The notes below the pieces were generated by a model that worked only from the letters and a program-made list of their open reading frames with translations, had not been told where the DNA came from and ran no database searches. DNA of 14,240 nucleotides from an uncultured Ruminococcus sp. (GTDB lineage Bacteria > Bacillota > Clostridia > Oscillospirales > Ruminococcaceae), in NCBI GenBank assembly GCA_900545125.1, contig UQXS01000038.1:1-14240 (forward strand), given 5' to 3'. The position numbers were made by a program, and so were the translations under genes. Shown one piece after another: positions 1 through 6,518 of the stretch (position 1 is its first letter; each line of letters begins with the position of its first letter).

Positions 1-33
1 CTGCTTAACTTCAAAATCCTTGCGGTTAATGTG

Positions 34-138
34 TCAAGTGTTATTGACAATATCATCCCTGATTTCAGGCGATCCGCCGGATTCTGCAATGATTTCTCTG
101 TGAAGCAATATGACTTGTTGTTTTGTAAGCTGGATCAT
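34..138 (-). pseudogene. doc: Truncated Doc-type toxin, N-terminal fragment
   Basis: The 34-codon frame starts MIQLTKQQVILLHREII and continues AESGGSPEIRDD before a TGA stop. The opening resembles Fic/Doc death-on-curing toxins, which start with a MIxLTxxQVxxLHxxxI pattern followed by GGSxGIRD. The family usually runs to about 120-130 residues and carries an HPFxxGNKR catalytic motif, which is absent. Its ATG overlaps the stop codon of the upstream antitoxin as ATGA, the usual translational coupling in phd-doc operons. DNA beyond the stop, up to the window edge, does not continue the family in the same frame. I infer a broken toxin remnant; the start is clear and the family call is fairly sure. 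Confidence 0.6.
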
Positions 139-377
139 TTGGCAAGTTCCTCATAAATGGCTGCGTTTCGTTTTAGCAGCTTTTTTGAAACAGCAAGTAC
201 ATCTTCATCGGCGGCGGTTTCAACAGTATCCTCATCCTCAATTTCCACCACTCTGTAACGAGGCTTGTTGTTTTTGAAAATAACAGCCGTACCATACTGA
301 TCTACAATTCGTGTTACCAAAGAAAAATTCTGATTCGCTTCTGTCATAGAAACAATTGTGTTTGTATCTATCATCAT
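135..377 (-). CDS. Phd/YefM-family antitoxin
   Basis: An 80-residue protein with the Phd/YefM layout. An N-terminal DNA-binding part (about residues 5-45) has the VSMTEANQNFSLVTRIVD pattern typical of the family (VSxTEAxxNFSxLxxxV), then a strand segment resembling ITKxxKPxxxLV (here VIFKNNKPRYRVVEI). A charged C-terminal half would wrap the toxin and is disordered in known Phd proteins. The first of two consecutive ATGs is preferred because GGGAGG lies 7 bases upstream. A promoter reading TTGAAT-17 bp-TATAAT lies just upstream. Family knowledge says such proteins neutralise Doc and autorepress the operon. The partner toxin is truncated here, so this is probably an orphan antitoxin. Confidence 0.8.
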   Translation of the reverse strand: MMIDTNTIVSMTEANQNFSLVTRIVDQYGTAVIFKNNKPRYRVVEIEDEDTVETAADEDVLAVSKKLLKRNAAIYEELAK

Positions 378-398
378 ACGAACACCTCCCTTGTTTCT

Positions 399-427
399 AT
401 TATATCACAAAGTTAGGATAAATTCAA
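399..427 (-). promoter_or_regulatory. Sigma-A promoter of the antitoxin operon
   Basis: Read on the minus strand, TTGAAT (427-422) is followed after exactly 17 bases by a consensus TATAAT (404-399). The antitoxin start lies 21 bases further downstream. Phd proteins usually bind palindromes over their own promoter; I did not identify a convincing operator. Confidence 0.7.
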
Positions 428-459
428 CTTATTTTTTCAGAAAAAGTGAGGTGAACTTC

Positions 460-834
460 ATGGCAAACAGAATCAAGGGCATCACAGTTGAAATTGGCGG
501 CGATACTACCAAGCTCTCTAAGGCTTTGGAAGGTGTCAATAAAAACATCAAAAACACCCAGTCACAGCTAAAAGACGTAGAAAAGCTGTTAAAGCTTGAC
601 CCCACCAATACAGAATTATTATCACAGAAACAAAAACTGCTTGCCGATGCTGTTTCCTCGACAACCGGCAAGCTGGAAACCCTTAAAAAAGCAAGTGAAC
701 AGGCGGCAGGAACAAAGGACAACTACGATGCTTGGAAGGCAAAATACGACCCAATGCTGTACCATAAGCAAGAGAACTTGTATGAAGTAACCGAAAGCAA
801 AACCGACAATTCTCATACCAAGCAAAAATGTTAA
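460..834 (+). pseudogene. Phage tail tape-measure protein, N-terminal fragment
   Basis: The ATG at 460 follows GTGAGGTG with normal spacing. The product begins MANRIKGITVEIGGDTTKLS, then KALEGVNKNIKNTQSQLKD and VEKLLKLDPTNTELLSQKQ. This is the characteristic start of tail tape-measure proteins in siphophages of Gram-positive bacteria: a domain that pairs with the tail tube, followed by coiled coil. Normal length is several hundred to over a thousand residues. Recognisable sequence ends at AWKAKYDP (about 753). The remaining 27 codons to the TAA at 834 read into intron sequence. No other tail, head or packaging genes are present, so this is a relic at a deletion scar rather than a working tail gene. 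Confidence 0.75.
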
Positions 835-1003
835 CTGGAGATACCCTAAAGGTCAATGCCTTATAGCTATAGTTAGAGGACTTGAATATGACCCATGGGT
901 ACGGAGCGTTCATAGTAGTCAAGTGCATTAATAGTGCAATAACGGCGAAGGAACGCAGTTTATGCGACTTCAAAAAGAAAGTTGAAAGGGAGGAGAAACC
1001 TCA

Positions 1004-2806
1004 ATGAAGCCAACAACTGAAATTTTGGAACGTATCAGAAAAAGTTCAGAAAACCACAAAGACGGTGTTTTTACTCGTCTGTACCGCTATCTTTTAAGAG
1101 AAGATGTATATATTATGGCATACAAGAATCTATATGCCAACAAAGGGGCAGCAACAAAAGGTACTGACAATGATACAGCTGACAGTTTCGGCAAAGAATA
1201 TATTGACAGAATAATCACTGAACTTTCAAACGGAGATTATGAGCCGAAACCTGTACGCAGAACGTACAGGGAAAAGAAGAACGGTAAATTACGCCCTTTG
1301 GGTATTCCGTCATTTAAAGATAAAATTGTGCAGGACATAATCAGAATGTACCTTGAAGCAATCTATGAACCTATTTTCAGCGACCGTTCGCACGGATTTC
1401 GTCCGAATAGAAGCTGTCATACAGCCTTACAACAAATAAGCAAGGGCTTTAACGGTATTAAATGGTTTATAGAGGGCGATATTAAAGGCTGTTTTGACAA
1501 TATAGACCACACTGTATTGTTATCAATCCTGTCAAGGAAAATCAAGGATTCTAAATTCATTAATCTTATCAGAAAATTTCTGAAAGCAGGATATATGGAA
1601 GACTGGAAGTATTGCGCAACTTACAGCGGAACGCCGCAGGGCGGTATCTTATCCCCGATTCTTGCCAATATCTATCTGAACGAGCTTGATTTGAAAATGG
1701 AAGAACTGAAAAAAGAATTTGACAAGCCTGCAAGATATACACGGACGCACGAATATAACGCTAAAAGATGGCAAATTGAGAAAATTCGCCATAGAATCAA
1801 TAAATCTGAGAATTCTGATGAAAAGGCGATATTGATTTCCGAATTAAGACAACTCGGAAAAGAGCTGAGGAAAATTCCAGCAAAAGACTCCAGTGACAAA
1901 AAGATTGTGTATGTCAGATATGCTGATGATTTCTTGATTGGAGTCAACGGCACAAAGGAAGATTGTCAGAAAATTAAATCTCTCTTGAAAGAATTTCTTG
2001 CAGAACATTTGCGACTGGAACTAAGCGACGAGAAAACAAAAATCACACATAGCTCACAATGTGCAAGGTTTTTGGGTTATGATGTTCGGGTAAGAAGAAA
2101 CAACGAACTAAAGAAGCGTTCTGATGGAGTAGTTCTGAGGTCACTTAATCAAAAGATAGAACTTCTCATACCATTTAAGGAGAAAATAGAGCGCTTCATG
2201 TTCGATAAAAGCATGGTGGTAATAGACAGTAATGGAAAACTAAAGCCAGTGCATAGAAATGCGTTGGTAAACAACACAGACCTTGAAATCGTAGACAGCT
2301 ATAATGCTCAGACAAGAGGCATCTGCAATTACTACAGTATGGCAAGTAATTATGGTAAGCTGGATTATTTTGTTTATCTGATGGAATACAGTTGTCTGAA
2401 AACGCTTGCACGGAAACATCAAATGAGTGTTGGGCAGATAATAGACAAATACAGGTATGGTAAGACGTGGGCAATTCCGTATGAAACTAAAAACGGAAAG
2501 AAATATATGCCGATTGTACGCATTACTGACCTGAAAGAAAGAAAAATGCCCCGATATTCAAAGGGTATTGACATCATCGCTAGCCCACATTATGGCTTTA
2601 ACGAACTTGATAAGCGTATCAGTGCGAAGAAGTGTGAGTTGTGCGGAGCAGAGAATACCAATTTTGAGATACATCACATCAATAAATTGAAAAATCTCAA
2701 AGGTAAAGAGCTTTGGGAAAGAATGATGATTTCAAGAAAACGTAAAACACTTGTGGTTTGTAAAAAATGCCATTATAAAATTCATGGCAGAGAATTTCGT
2801 ACGTAA
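1004..2806 (+). CDS. ltrA: Group II intron reverse transcriptase/maturase with HNH endonuclease
   Basis: A complete 600-residue LtrA-type protein starting at the ATG after GGGAGGAG. It helps its intron fold and splice, and copies it into target DNA by target-primed reverse transcription. Visible parts in order: RT fingers with RPLGIPSFKDKIVQ (97-110) and HGFRPNRSCHTAL (130-142); palm with GDIKG (158-162, catalytic Asp159) and GTPQGGILSPILANIYL (209-225); catalytic YADD (306-309); maturase (X) domain about 375-480 with GICNYY (439-444); and an HNH nuclease with zinc-type cysteines (CELCG at 544-548, HH at 557-558, CKKCH at 586-590). A charged insertion lies between RT motifs at about 240-300. 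All catalytic residues are present, so the protein may be active even if its own intron RNA is truncated. It might then act on related introns elsewhere in the genome (inference). Confidence 0.93.
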   Translation: MKPTTEILERIRKSSENHKDGVFTRLYRYLLREDVYIMAYKNLYANKGAATKGTDNDTADSFGKEYIDRIITELSNGDYEPKPVRRTYREKKNGKLRPLGIPSFKDKIVQDIIRMYLEAIYEPIFSDRSHGFRPNRSCHTALQQISKGFNGIKWFIEGDIKGCFDNIDHTVLLSILSRKIKDSKFINLIRKFLKAGYMEDWKYCATYSGTPQGGILSPILANIYLNELDLKMEELKKEFDKPARYTRTHEYNAKRWQIEKIRHRINKSENSDEKAILISELRQLGKELRKIPAKDSSDKKIVYVRYADDFLIGVNGTKEDCQKIKSLLKEFLAEHLRLELSDEKTKITHSSQCARFLGYDVRVRRNNELKKRSDGVVLRSLNQKIELLIPFKEKIERFMFDKSMVVIDSNGKLKPVHRNALVNNTDLEIVDSYNAQTRGICNYYSMASNYGKLDYFVYLMEYSCLKTLARKHQMSVGQIIDKYRYGKTWAIPYETKNGKKYMPIVRITDLKERKMPRYSKGIDIIASPHYGFNELDKRISAKKCELCGAENTNFEIHHINKLKNLKGKELWERMMISRKRKTLVVCKKCHYKIHGREFRT

Positions 2807-2820
2807 TCAGCATAAATGGA

Positions 2821-2854
2821 GAGCCGGATACCTTGAGAGGGGTACGTCCGGTTC
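2821..2854 (+). ncRNA. Group II intron domain V
   Basis: A 34-nt hairpin of canonical domain V size. The lower helix GAGCCGGA pairs with TCCGGTTC and contains the AGC catalytic triad at positions 2-4. A two-base CG bulge sits on the 3' side. The upper helix U-A, A-U, C-G, C-G, U-G, U-G is capped by a GAGA (GNRA) tetraloop. Every landmark of a catalytically competent domain V is present. Confidence 0.9.
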
Positions 2855-2915
2855 GGAGAGGGGTCTGTGCAAACCTATCACAGCAATGTGATAAGGCGGC
2901 ACTTTCCTACTCTAC
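2855..2915 (+). ncRNA. Group II intron domain VI and 3' splice site
   Basis: Basal pairing of AGAG-GGG with CCT-A-CTCT leaves A2909 bulged, the expected branch-point adenosine, seven nucleotides from the 3' end counting itself. Above it GTGC pairs with GCAC. The tip is a perfect TATCACA/TGTGATA stem with a GCAA tetraloop. The sequence ends with AC, matching the group II AY rule, so the 3' exon starts at 2916. Confidence 0.8.
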
Positions 2916-3047
2916 CCTGATGCAATCAAAAAAGGGATCGAAGTTCTGCAAAAGAAAACAAGCAAAATGGACAGCAGTTTTCAGCAGATGATCGACGCTT
3001 TGGACGAAAATGAAGAGGAAAATAAGGAGGACAAACAGCATGATTAA
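2916..3047 (+). pseudogene. C-terminal fragment of a small phage protein (3' exon)
   Basis: Immediately after the intron an open frame reads PDAIKKGIEVLQKKTSK, then a hydrophilic acidic tail ending ENKEDKQHD and TAA. It has no start codon of its own close to the junction. I do not recognise the family; the sequence is helical and charged and does not look like a tape-measure interior. Its stop overlaps the endolysin start by 8 nt, the arrangement expected of a gene just upstream of a lysis module. It is either the 3' exon of a gene whose 5' exon was deleted together with the 5' part of the intron, or the continuation of the tape-measure fragment after splicing. Confidence 0.55.
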
Positions 3048-4230
3048 AAAGTTTGAATATGGCGATAAATCGCAGCTTTCACCGCATTTCAATGTGCAGG
3101 AATTCAAGTGCAAATGCGGTAAGGAGCATGAAATTTTGCTCAGTACGGAACTCGTGGACAAGCTGGAAAAACTGTACTCTGCCCTGAACTGCTCTAAAAT
3201 TATTGTGACCTCCGGTTACAGATGTACTGCTCATGATAAAAATGTGGGAGGTTCAGGTTCCGGACAGCATACCAAAGGCAATGCGGCGGATATCTGCTGT
3301 TACAGTCAGGACGGACAGCCGATCAGCAGCAAAATAGTCTGCTGCACGGCTCAGGATATTGGATTTGGCGGCATTGCAAATATTACGGCTGACTACCAGT
3401 ACACCCATGTGGATGTGCGGACAGGCTCTAAGTGGTACGGAGATGAAACTAAGGGGAACAGCACAGTTACAAGCGATTTTTACCGATATTTCGGCATCTC
3501 AAAGGGCAACGAACCGCTTATGAAAGGCATCGATGTCAGCGTTCACAATGGCAGTATTGACTGGCAAAAAGTGAAAAATGCCGGAATCCAATTTGCCATT
3601 CTCCGTGCAGGATATGGGCGTGAACTTTCGCAGAAAGATGCACGTTTTGAGGAGAATTACAGGAATGCAAAAGCAGCAGGCATCCCGGTCGGAGCGTACT
3701 GGTATTCTTATGCAATGTCTGAAGATGAAGCAAGACTGGAAGCCGATGTGTTTCTCTCTGTCATTAAAGGAAAGCAGTTTGAAATGCCTGTTTACTTCGA
3801 TTTAGAGGAGAAAAAGCAGTTTGACCTCGGCAAGGAAAAAGCTTCTGCAATTATGCGTGCATTTCTGGAACGTGTTGAGTCCGCAGGTTATTTTGTCGGT
3901 CTGTACGGTTCTGCCTCTTCGCTCACGACCCATACCGCCGATGACATCAAATCCCGCTATACGATCTGGCTGGCACACTGGACACAGCAGACCAATTACA
4001 GCGGTGCTTATGGTATCTGGCAGTACAGCGATAAGGGAAATGTGAACGGTAACAGCGGAAATGTGGATCTGGATTTCTGCTACAATAACTTTCCTGCTAT
4101 TATCAGGAACAAAGGACTGAACGGTTACGGCAAAGAGCAGATTTCCACGCCTGAACCCGACGGCACGACCGCCAATGTAACTGTGAAAATCGGCAATGAA
4201 ACCTACAAGGGCACGCTTATCAAATCATAA
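3040..4230 (+). CDS. Endolysin: M15 peptidase plus GH25 muramidase
   Basis: A 396-residue two-domain peptidoglycan hydrolase; GGAGG lies 9 bases before the ATG. Residues about 10-150 form a peptidase M15A (zinc D,D/L,D-endopeptidase) domain. Probable zinc ligands are in GQHTKGNAADI (His77, Asp84) and YTHVDVR (His123). Residues about 160-355 form a GH25 lysozyme domain, starting KGIDVSVHNG (Asp165 at the family's conserved start) with the catalytic DXE as FDLE (Asp254, Glu256) and ending near VDLDFCYNN. A short tail with TTANVTVKIGNETYKG may help wall binding. No signal peptide is visible, so release would need a holin, and none is present. Family knowledge: phage endolysins cut peptide and glycan bonds to lyse the host. 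The gene is intact inside an otherwise broken prophage. Confidence 0.9.
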   Translation: MIKKFEYGDKSQLSPHFNVQEFKCKCGKEHEILLSTELVDKLEKLYSALNCSKIIVTSGYRCTAHDKNVGGSGSGQHTKGNAADICCYSQDGQPISSKIVCCTAQDIGFGGIANITADYQYTHVDVRTGSKWYGDETKGNSTVTSDFYRYFGISKGNEPLMKGIDVSVHNGSIDWQKVKNAGIQFAILRAGYGRELSQKDARFEENYRNAKAAGIPVGAYWYSYAMSEDEARLEADVFLSVIKGKQFEMPVYFDLEEKKQFDLGKEKASAIMRAFLERVESAGYFVGLYGSASSLTTHTADDIKSRYTIWLAHWTQQTNYSGAYGIWQYSDKGNVNGNSGNVDLDFCYNNFPAIIRNKGLNGYGKEQISTPEPDGTTANVTVKIGNETYKGTLIKS

Positions 4231-4237
4231 ACTCTAC

Positions 4238-4271
4238 GAGCAGAAGTGTAATAGCTTCTGCTCCCTTTTTT
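4238..4271 (+). terminator. Rho-independent terminator after the endolysin
   Basis: A perfect 9-bp stem GAGCAGAAG/CTTCTGCTC with an 8-nt loop is followed by CC and six T residues. It starts 7 bases after the endolysin stop. The next gene's ribosome binding site begins directly at the T-tract, so read-through or a promoter inside the endolysin gene would be needed to express it. Confidence 0.88.
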
Positions 4272-4284
4272 GGAGAGGGATGTC

Positions 4285-4714
4285 ATGACAGATTTACAAA
4301 AACAGCAGATTACACAAATGAGAGTGCAAGGCAAAAAATATGCGGAAATATCCGATTCCTTAGGAATTGCACTGGGAACAATTAAGGCATTTTGCAGCCG
4401 AAAATTACCCAAAACAGCAGATATTCCTGACCCGGTGATTCCGATTCAGATCACTGAAGGAAACTGCAAGCGATGTGGGCGACCTCTTCAACACATCAGG
4501 GCATCGGCAAAAAACTTTTTGCTCCCCTTCGTGTCAGCGAAAATACTGGCAGGAGCATAAAGAACTTTTACAACACAGTTCTCTCGTTACGATCACTTGT
4601 CCAACTTGTGGGAAGCAGTTCTCTGATTATGCGGGCCACCGCAGAAAATACTGCTCCCATGCCTGCTATATTTCATCTCGTTACGGAAAGGCGGATGCAC
4701 ATGAATCAGAATGA
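4285..4714 (+). pseudogene. HTH/zinc-finger phage protein, frameshifted
   Basis: The ATG at 4285 follows GGAGAGGG. Frame 1 encodes an N-terminal helix-turn-helix (about residues 1-40, containing YAEISDSLGIALGTIKAFCS, a sigma-70 region 4-like pattern) and the first half of a zinc finger (CKRCGRPL). It then runs out of frame to a stop at 4560. The continuation is in another frame from about 4490 to 4714: GHRQKTFCSPSCQRKYWQ, TCPTCGKQF, HRRKYCSHACY. Together these form cysteine pairs typical of small prophage and conjugative-element proteins placed before serine recombinases. The parts fit best with a 2-nt loss near 4486-4492, though a 1-nt insertion gives the same frame. Two broken pieces, a programmed shift or a sequence error are all possible. 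Function unknown; DNA binding is likely. Confidence 0.6.
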
Positions 4715-4874
4715 AATCACCTATCTTATCACAATGAAACTATTCCGGAAAATGATGAAATCAGGGCTGATTTCGAAGGAGGAATACGCTGTAATTGATA
4801 CAAAAATGAGAGAGAAATACCGTCCGAAAATCGGCACATTATTCACTGAAAAATCGTTGACTTATCCCCGATAA
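4701..4874 (+). CDS. Small SHOCT-like protein upstream of recombinases
   Basis: A 57-residue protein, MNQNEITYLITMKLFRKMMK followed by SGLISKEEYAVIDTKMREKY and a conserved-looking RPKIGTLF. The segment LxxxGLISKEEYxxIDxKMxEKY fits the SHOCT short helical domain (an oligomerisation or binding module). An alternative ATG lies 6 bases upstream, but AAAGGCGG sits at proper distance from the 4701 start. It overlaps the end of the zinc-finger gene by 14 nt and lies 34 nt before the first recombinase, so the three are probably co-transcribed. Small proteins of this type commonly precede serine integrases in Firmicutes elements. A role as a recombination accessory or directionality factor is only a guess. 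Confidence 0.65.
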   Translation: MNQNEITYLITMKLFRKMMKSGLISKEEYAVIDTKMREKYRPKIGTLFTEKSLTYPR

Positions 4875-4908
4875 GACGGTAACATGGTAGCTGAAAGGAG
4901 GCGATTTT

Positions 4909-6498
4909 ATGCCGAAAGTCACCAAATTAGAACCGGATATTCCGCTGATAAAACCACGATTAAAAGTCGCAGCTTATGCTCGTGTTTCGATGGAGACCGA
5001 CCGTCTGATGCATTCCTTATCGGCTCAGATCAGTTACTACAGCGACATGATCCAGAAAAATCCGGAATGGGAGTATGCGGGCGTGTACGCTGACAGATTT
5101 ATCAGCGGAACAAGCATTGAAAAACGAGCAAAGTTTCAGCGGATGATCGCAGACTGTGAGGACGGGAAAATCAACATAATTCTTTGCAAAAGCATAAGTA
5201 GATTTGCCCGAAATACCGTGGATTTGCTGAACACAGTGCGTCATCTCAAAGAACTTGGAATTGAAGTACGGTTTGAAAAAGAAGGAATCCACACGCTCTC
5301 ATCTGACGGCGAAGTGCTTCTGACGCTTTTAGCCAGCTTTGCAGAACAAGAAAGCGTGTCTCTCAGCGAAAATTTGAAATGGGCAATTCAGAAAAAATTT
5401 GAACGAGGTGAGCCTTGGGGGCAGTCGCCTTACGGCTATCAGTCAGCTAAAAATGACTATATCATCGTTGAGAAAGAGGCATATTTCATACGGAGAATTT
5501 ATGAGTTTTTTCTCGATGATATGCCGATTTCCAGCATTGCAAAATGGCTGAAAGAGAACGGCTGTGAATGCACTACAAAACATTTTGTAAAATCCGTGCT
5601 GACCAATATTTCCTACACGGGCGATATGATTTTGCAGGAGCATTATTCTCCGAAAGTCCGTGTTATGAGGAAAAATAATGGTGAAGTTCCGAAATATTAT
5701 GTGAAAGAGCATCACCCTGCAATTATTTCGCATGAAATTTTTGAAACAGTTCAGGCGAAAATACAAGCATTGCGTAACTACAATCGGGAGGCTGACCGAC
5801 TTGGCAGAGTGAGTTGCTTTTCATCAAAAATCACCTGTGCAATTTGCGGAAATCATTATGTTTCCTACGGCGGAAGTCTGGTATGCTACGGAAAATTGAA
5901 AAGCAGGAAAAAGACCTGCAAGAACGGAAATCTAATAAAAGAACGGCTTGAAAAAATTTGTGCTGATGTGCTGGAAACGGACATTTTTGATGGCGATTTA
6001 TTTGTCAGAACTGTTCATAATCTGCTTGTTTATCCGGATGGAAATATCACTTTTTCGTTTTATGACGGCAGTGAAAAAGATGCAAAAATCAAGTTTTTCA
6101 GCACGGACGAGCGCAAATATCAAGACCCTCATACGAAGTTTTACGGCTACACTTGGAATGGTTCTGAGTACGTCGTTAACGAAGTAGAAGCTGTGGCAGT
6201 TCGTATAGTTTTTGCAGATTACCTCAATGGTATGAGTATTTCAGATATTTCCCGAAAAATGGAGCATCTCGGATACCGCAGCAAGCGTGGGAAATTCTCA
6301 CGAAAATTGATTTTATATCTTTTGAGCAATCCGTTTTATATCGGCACAAGAGTCTATCCTGCCGCTTATTCGGGTACTGGAAAAGAGGAAATAGTGGAGA
6401 ACGACCACGCCGCTGTTATTGATAGGGATACCTTTGAAAAAGCGCAGATTCTTCGGGAAAATCGCTTAAAATCCGCAAAAAAGCAATTGAAACGATGA
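4909..6498 (+). CDS. Large serine recombinase with duplicated recombinase domain
   Basis: A 529-residue large serine recombinase, likely an integrase/excisionase of the surrounding element; AAAGGAGG precedes its ATG. The N-terminal resolvase-type catalytic domain (about 18-165) has AAYARVS with nucleophile Ser27 and SISRFARNTVDLLNTVRHLK. A recombinase domain follows (about 173-290, starting YGYQSAKNDY), then a zinc ribbon (Cys310, Cys313, Cys326, Cys337). Where most relatives have a long coiled coil, a second recombinase-like domain appears (about 411-520). It repeats the landmarks YGYTWNGSEYVV, MSISDISRKMEHLGY, LLSNPFYIGT and DRDTFEKAQ, which parallel YGYQSAKNDYIIV, MPISSIAKWLKENGC, LTNISYTGDM and SHEIFETVQ in the first. 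This is unusual. A 20-bp gap and the same strand link it to the next recombinase. Confidence 0.9.
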   Translation: MPKVTKLEPDIPLIKPRLKVAAYARVSMETDRLMHSLSAQISYYSDMIQKNPEWEYAGVYADRFISGTSIEKRAKFQRMIADCEDGKINIILCKSISRFARNTVDLLNTVRHLKELGIEVRFEKEGIHTLSSDGEVLLTLLASFAEQESVSLSENLKWAIQKKFERGEPWGQSPYGYQSAKNDYIIVEKEAYFIRRIYEFFLDDMPISSIAKWLKENGCECTTKHFVKSVLTNISYTGDMILQEHYSPKVRVMRKNNGEVPKYYVKEHHPAIISHEIFETVQAKIQALRNYNREADRLGRVSCFSSKITCAICGNHYVSYGGSLVCYGKLKSRKKTCKNGNLIKERLEKICADVLETDIFDGDLFVRTVHNLLVYPDGNITFSFYDGSEKDAKIKFFSTDERKYQDPHTKFYGYTWNGSEYVVNEVEAVAVRIVFADYLNGMSISDISRKMEHLGYRSKRGKFSRKLILYLLSNPFYIGTRVYPAAYSGTGKEEIVENDHAAVIDRDTFEKAQILRENRLKSAKKQLKR

Positions 6499-6518
6499 AG
6501 AAAAAGGAGGATAAATAA

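Larger units (their letters stand above)
751..2915 (+). mobile_element. Group II intron with RT ORF, probably 5'-truncated
   Basis: The 3' half is convincing: a 34-nt domain V, a domain VI with bulged A and an AY 3' end (A2914 C2915). The intron protein occupies domain IV. Upstream, 861-922 can fold as a domain III-like stem in which GACT pairs with AGTC around GACCC/GGGT. The 5' boundary is not clear. Only about 250 nt separate the tape-measure sequence from the ORF, where domains I-III normally need 500 nt or more, and no GUGYG motif occurs there. The start given is where tape-measure similarity ends. I infer loss of most of domain I by deletion. A full-length intron with an aberrant start is less likely, though exons ending at 750 and resuming at 2916 would be in frame. 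Confidence 0.7.

Noticed and set aside
358..459. N-terminal extension of the tape-measure frame upstream of 460
   Set aside because: It overlaps the antitoxin promoter, and the family start MANRIKG with its own ribosome binding site begins at 460.
683..973. Minus-strand 96-codon frame within the intron 5' region
   Set aside because: It lies opposite structured intron RNA, with no ribosome binding site or recognisable domain.
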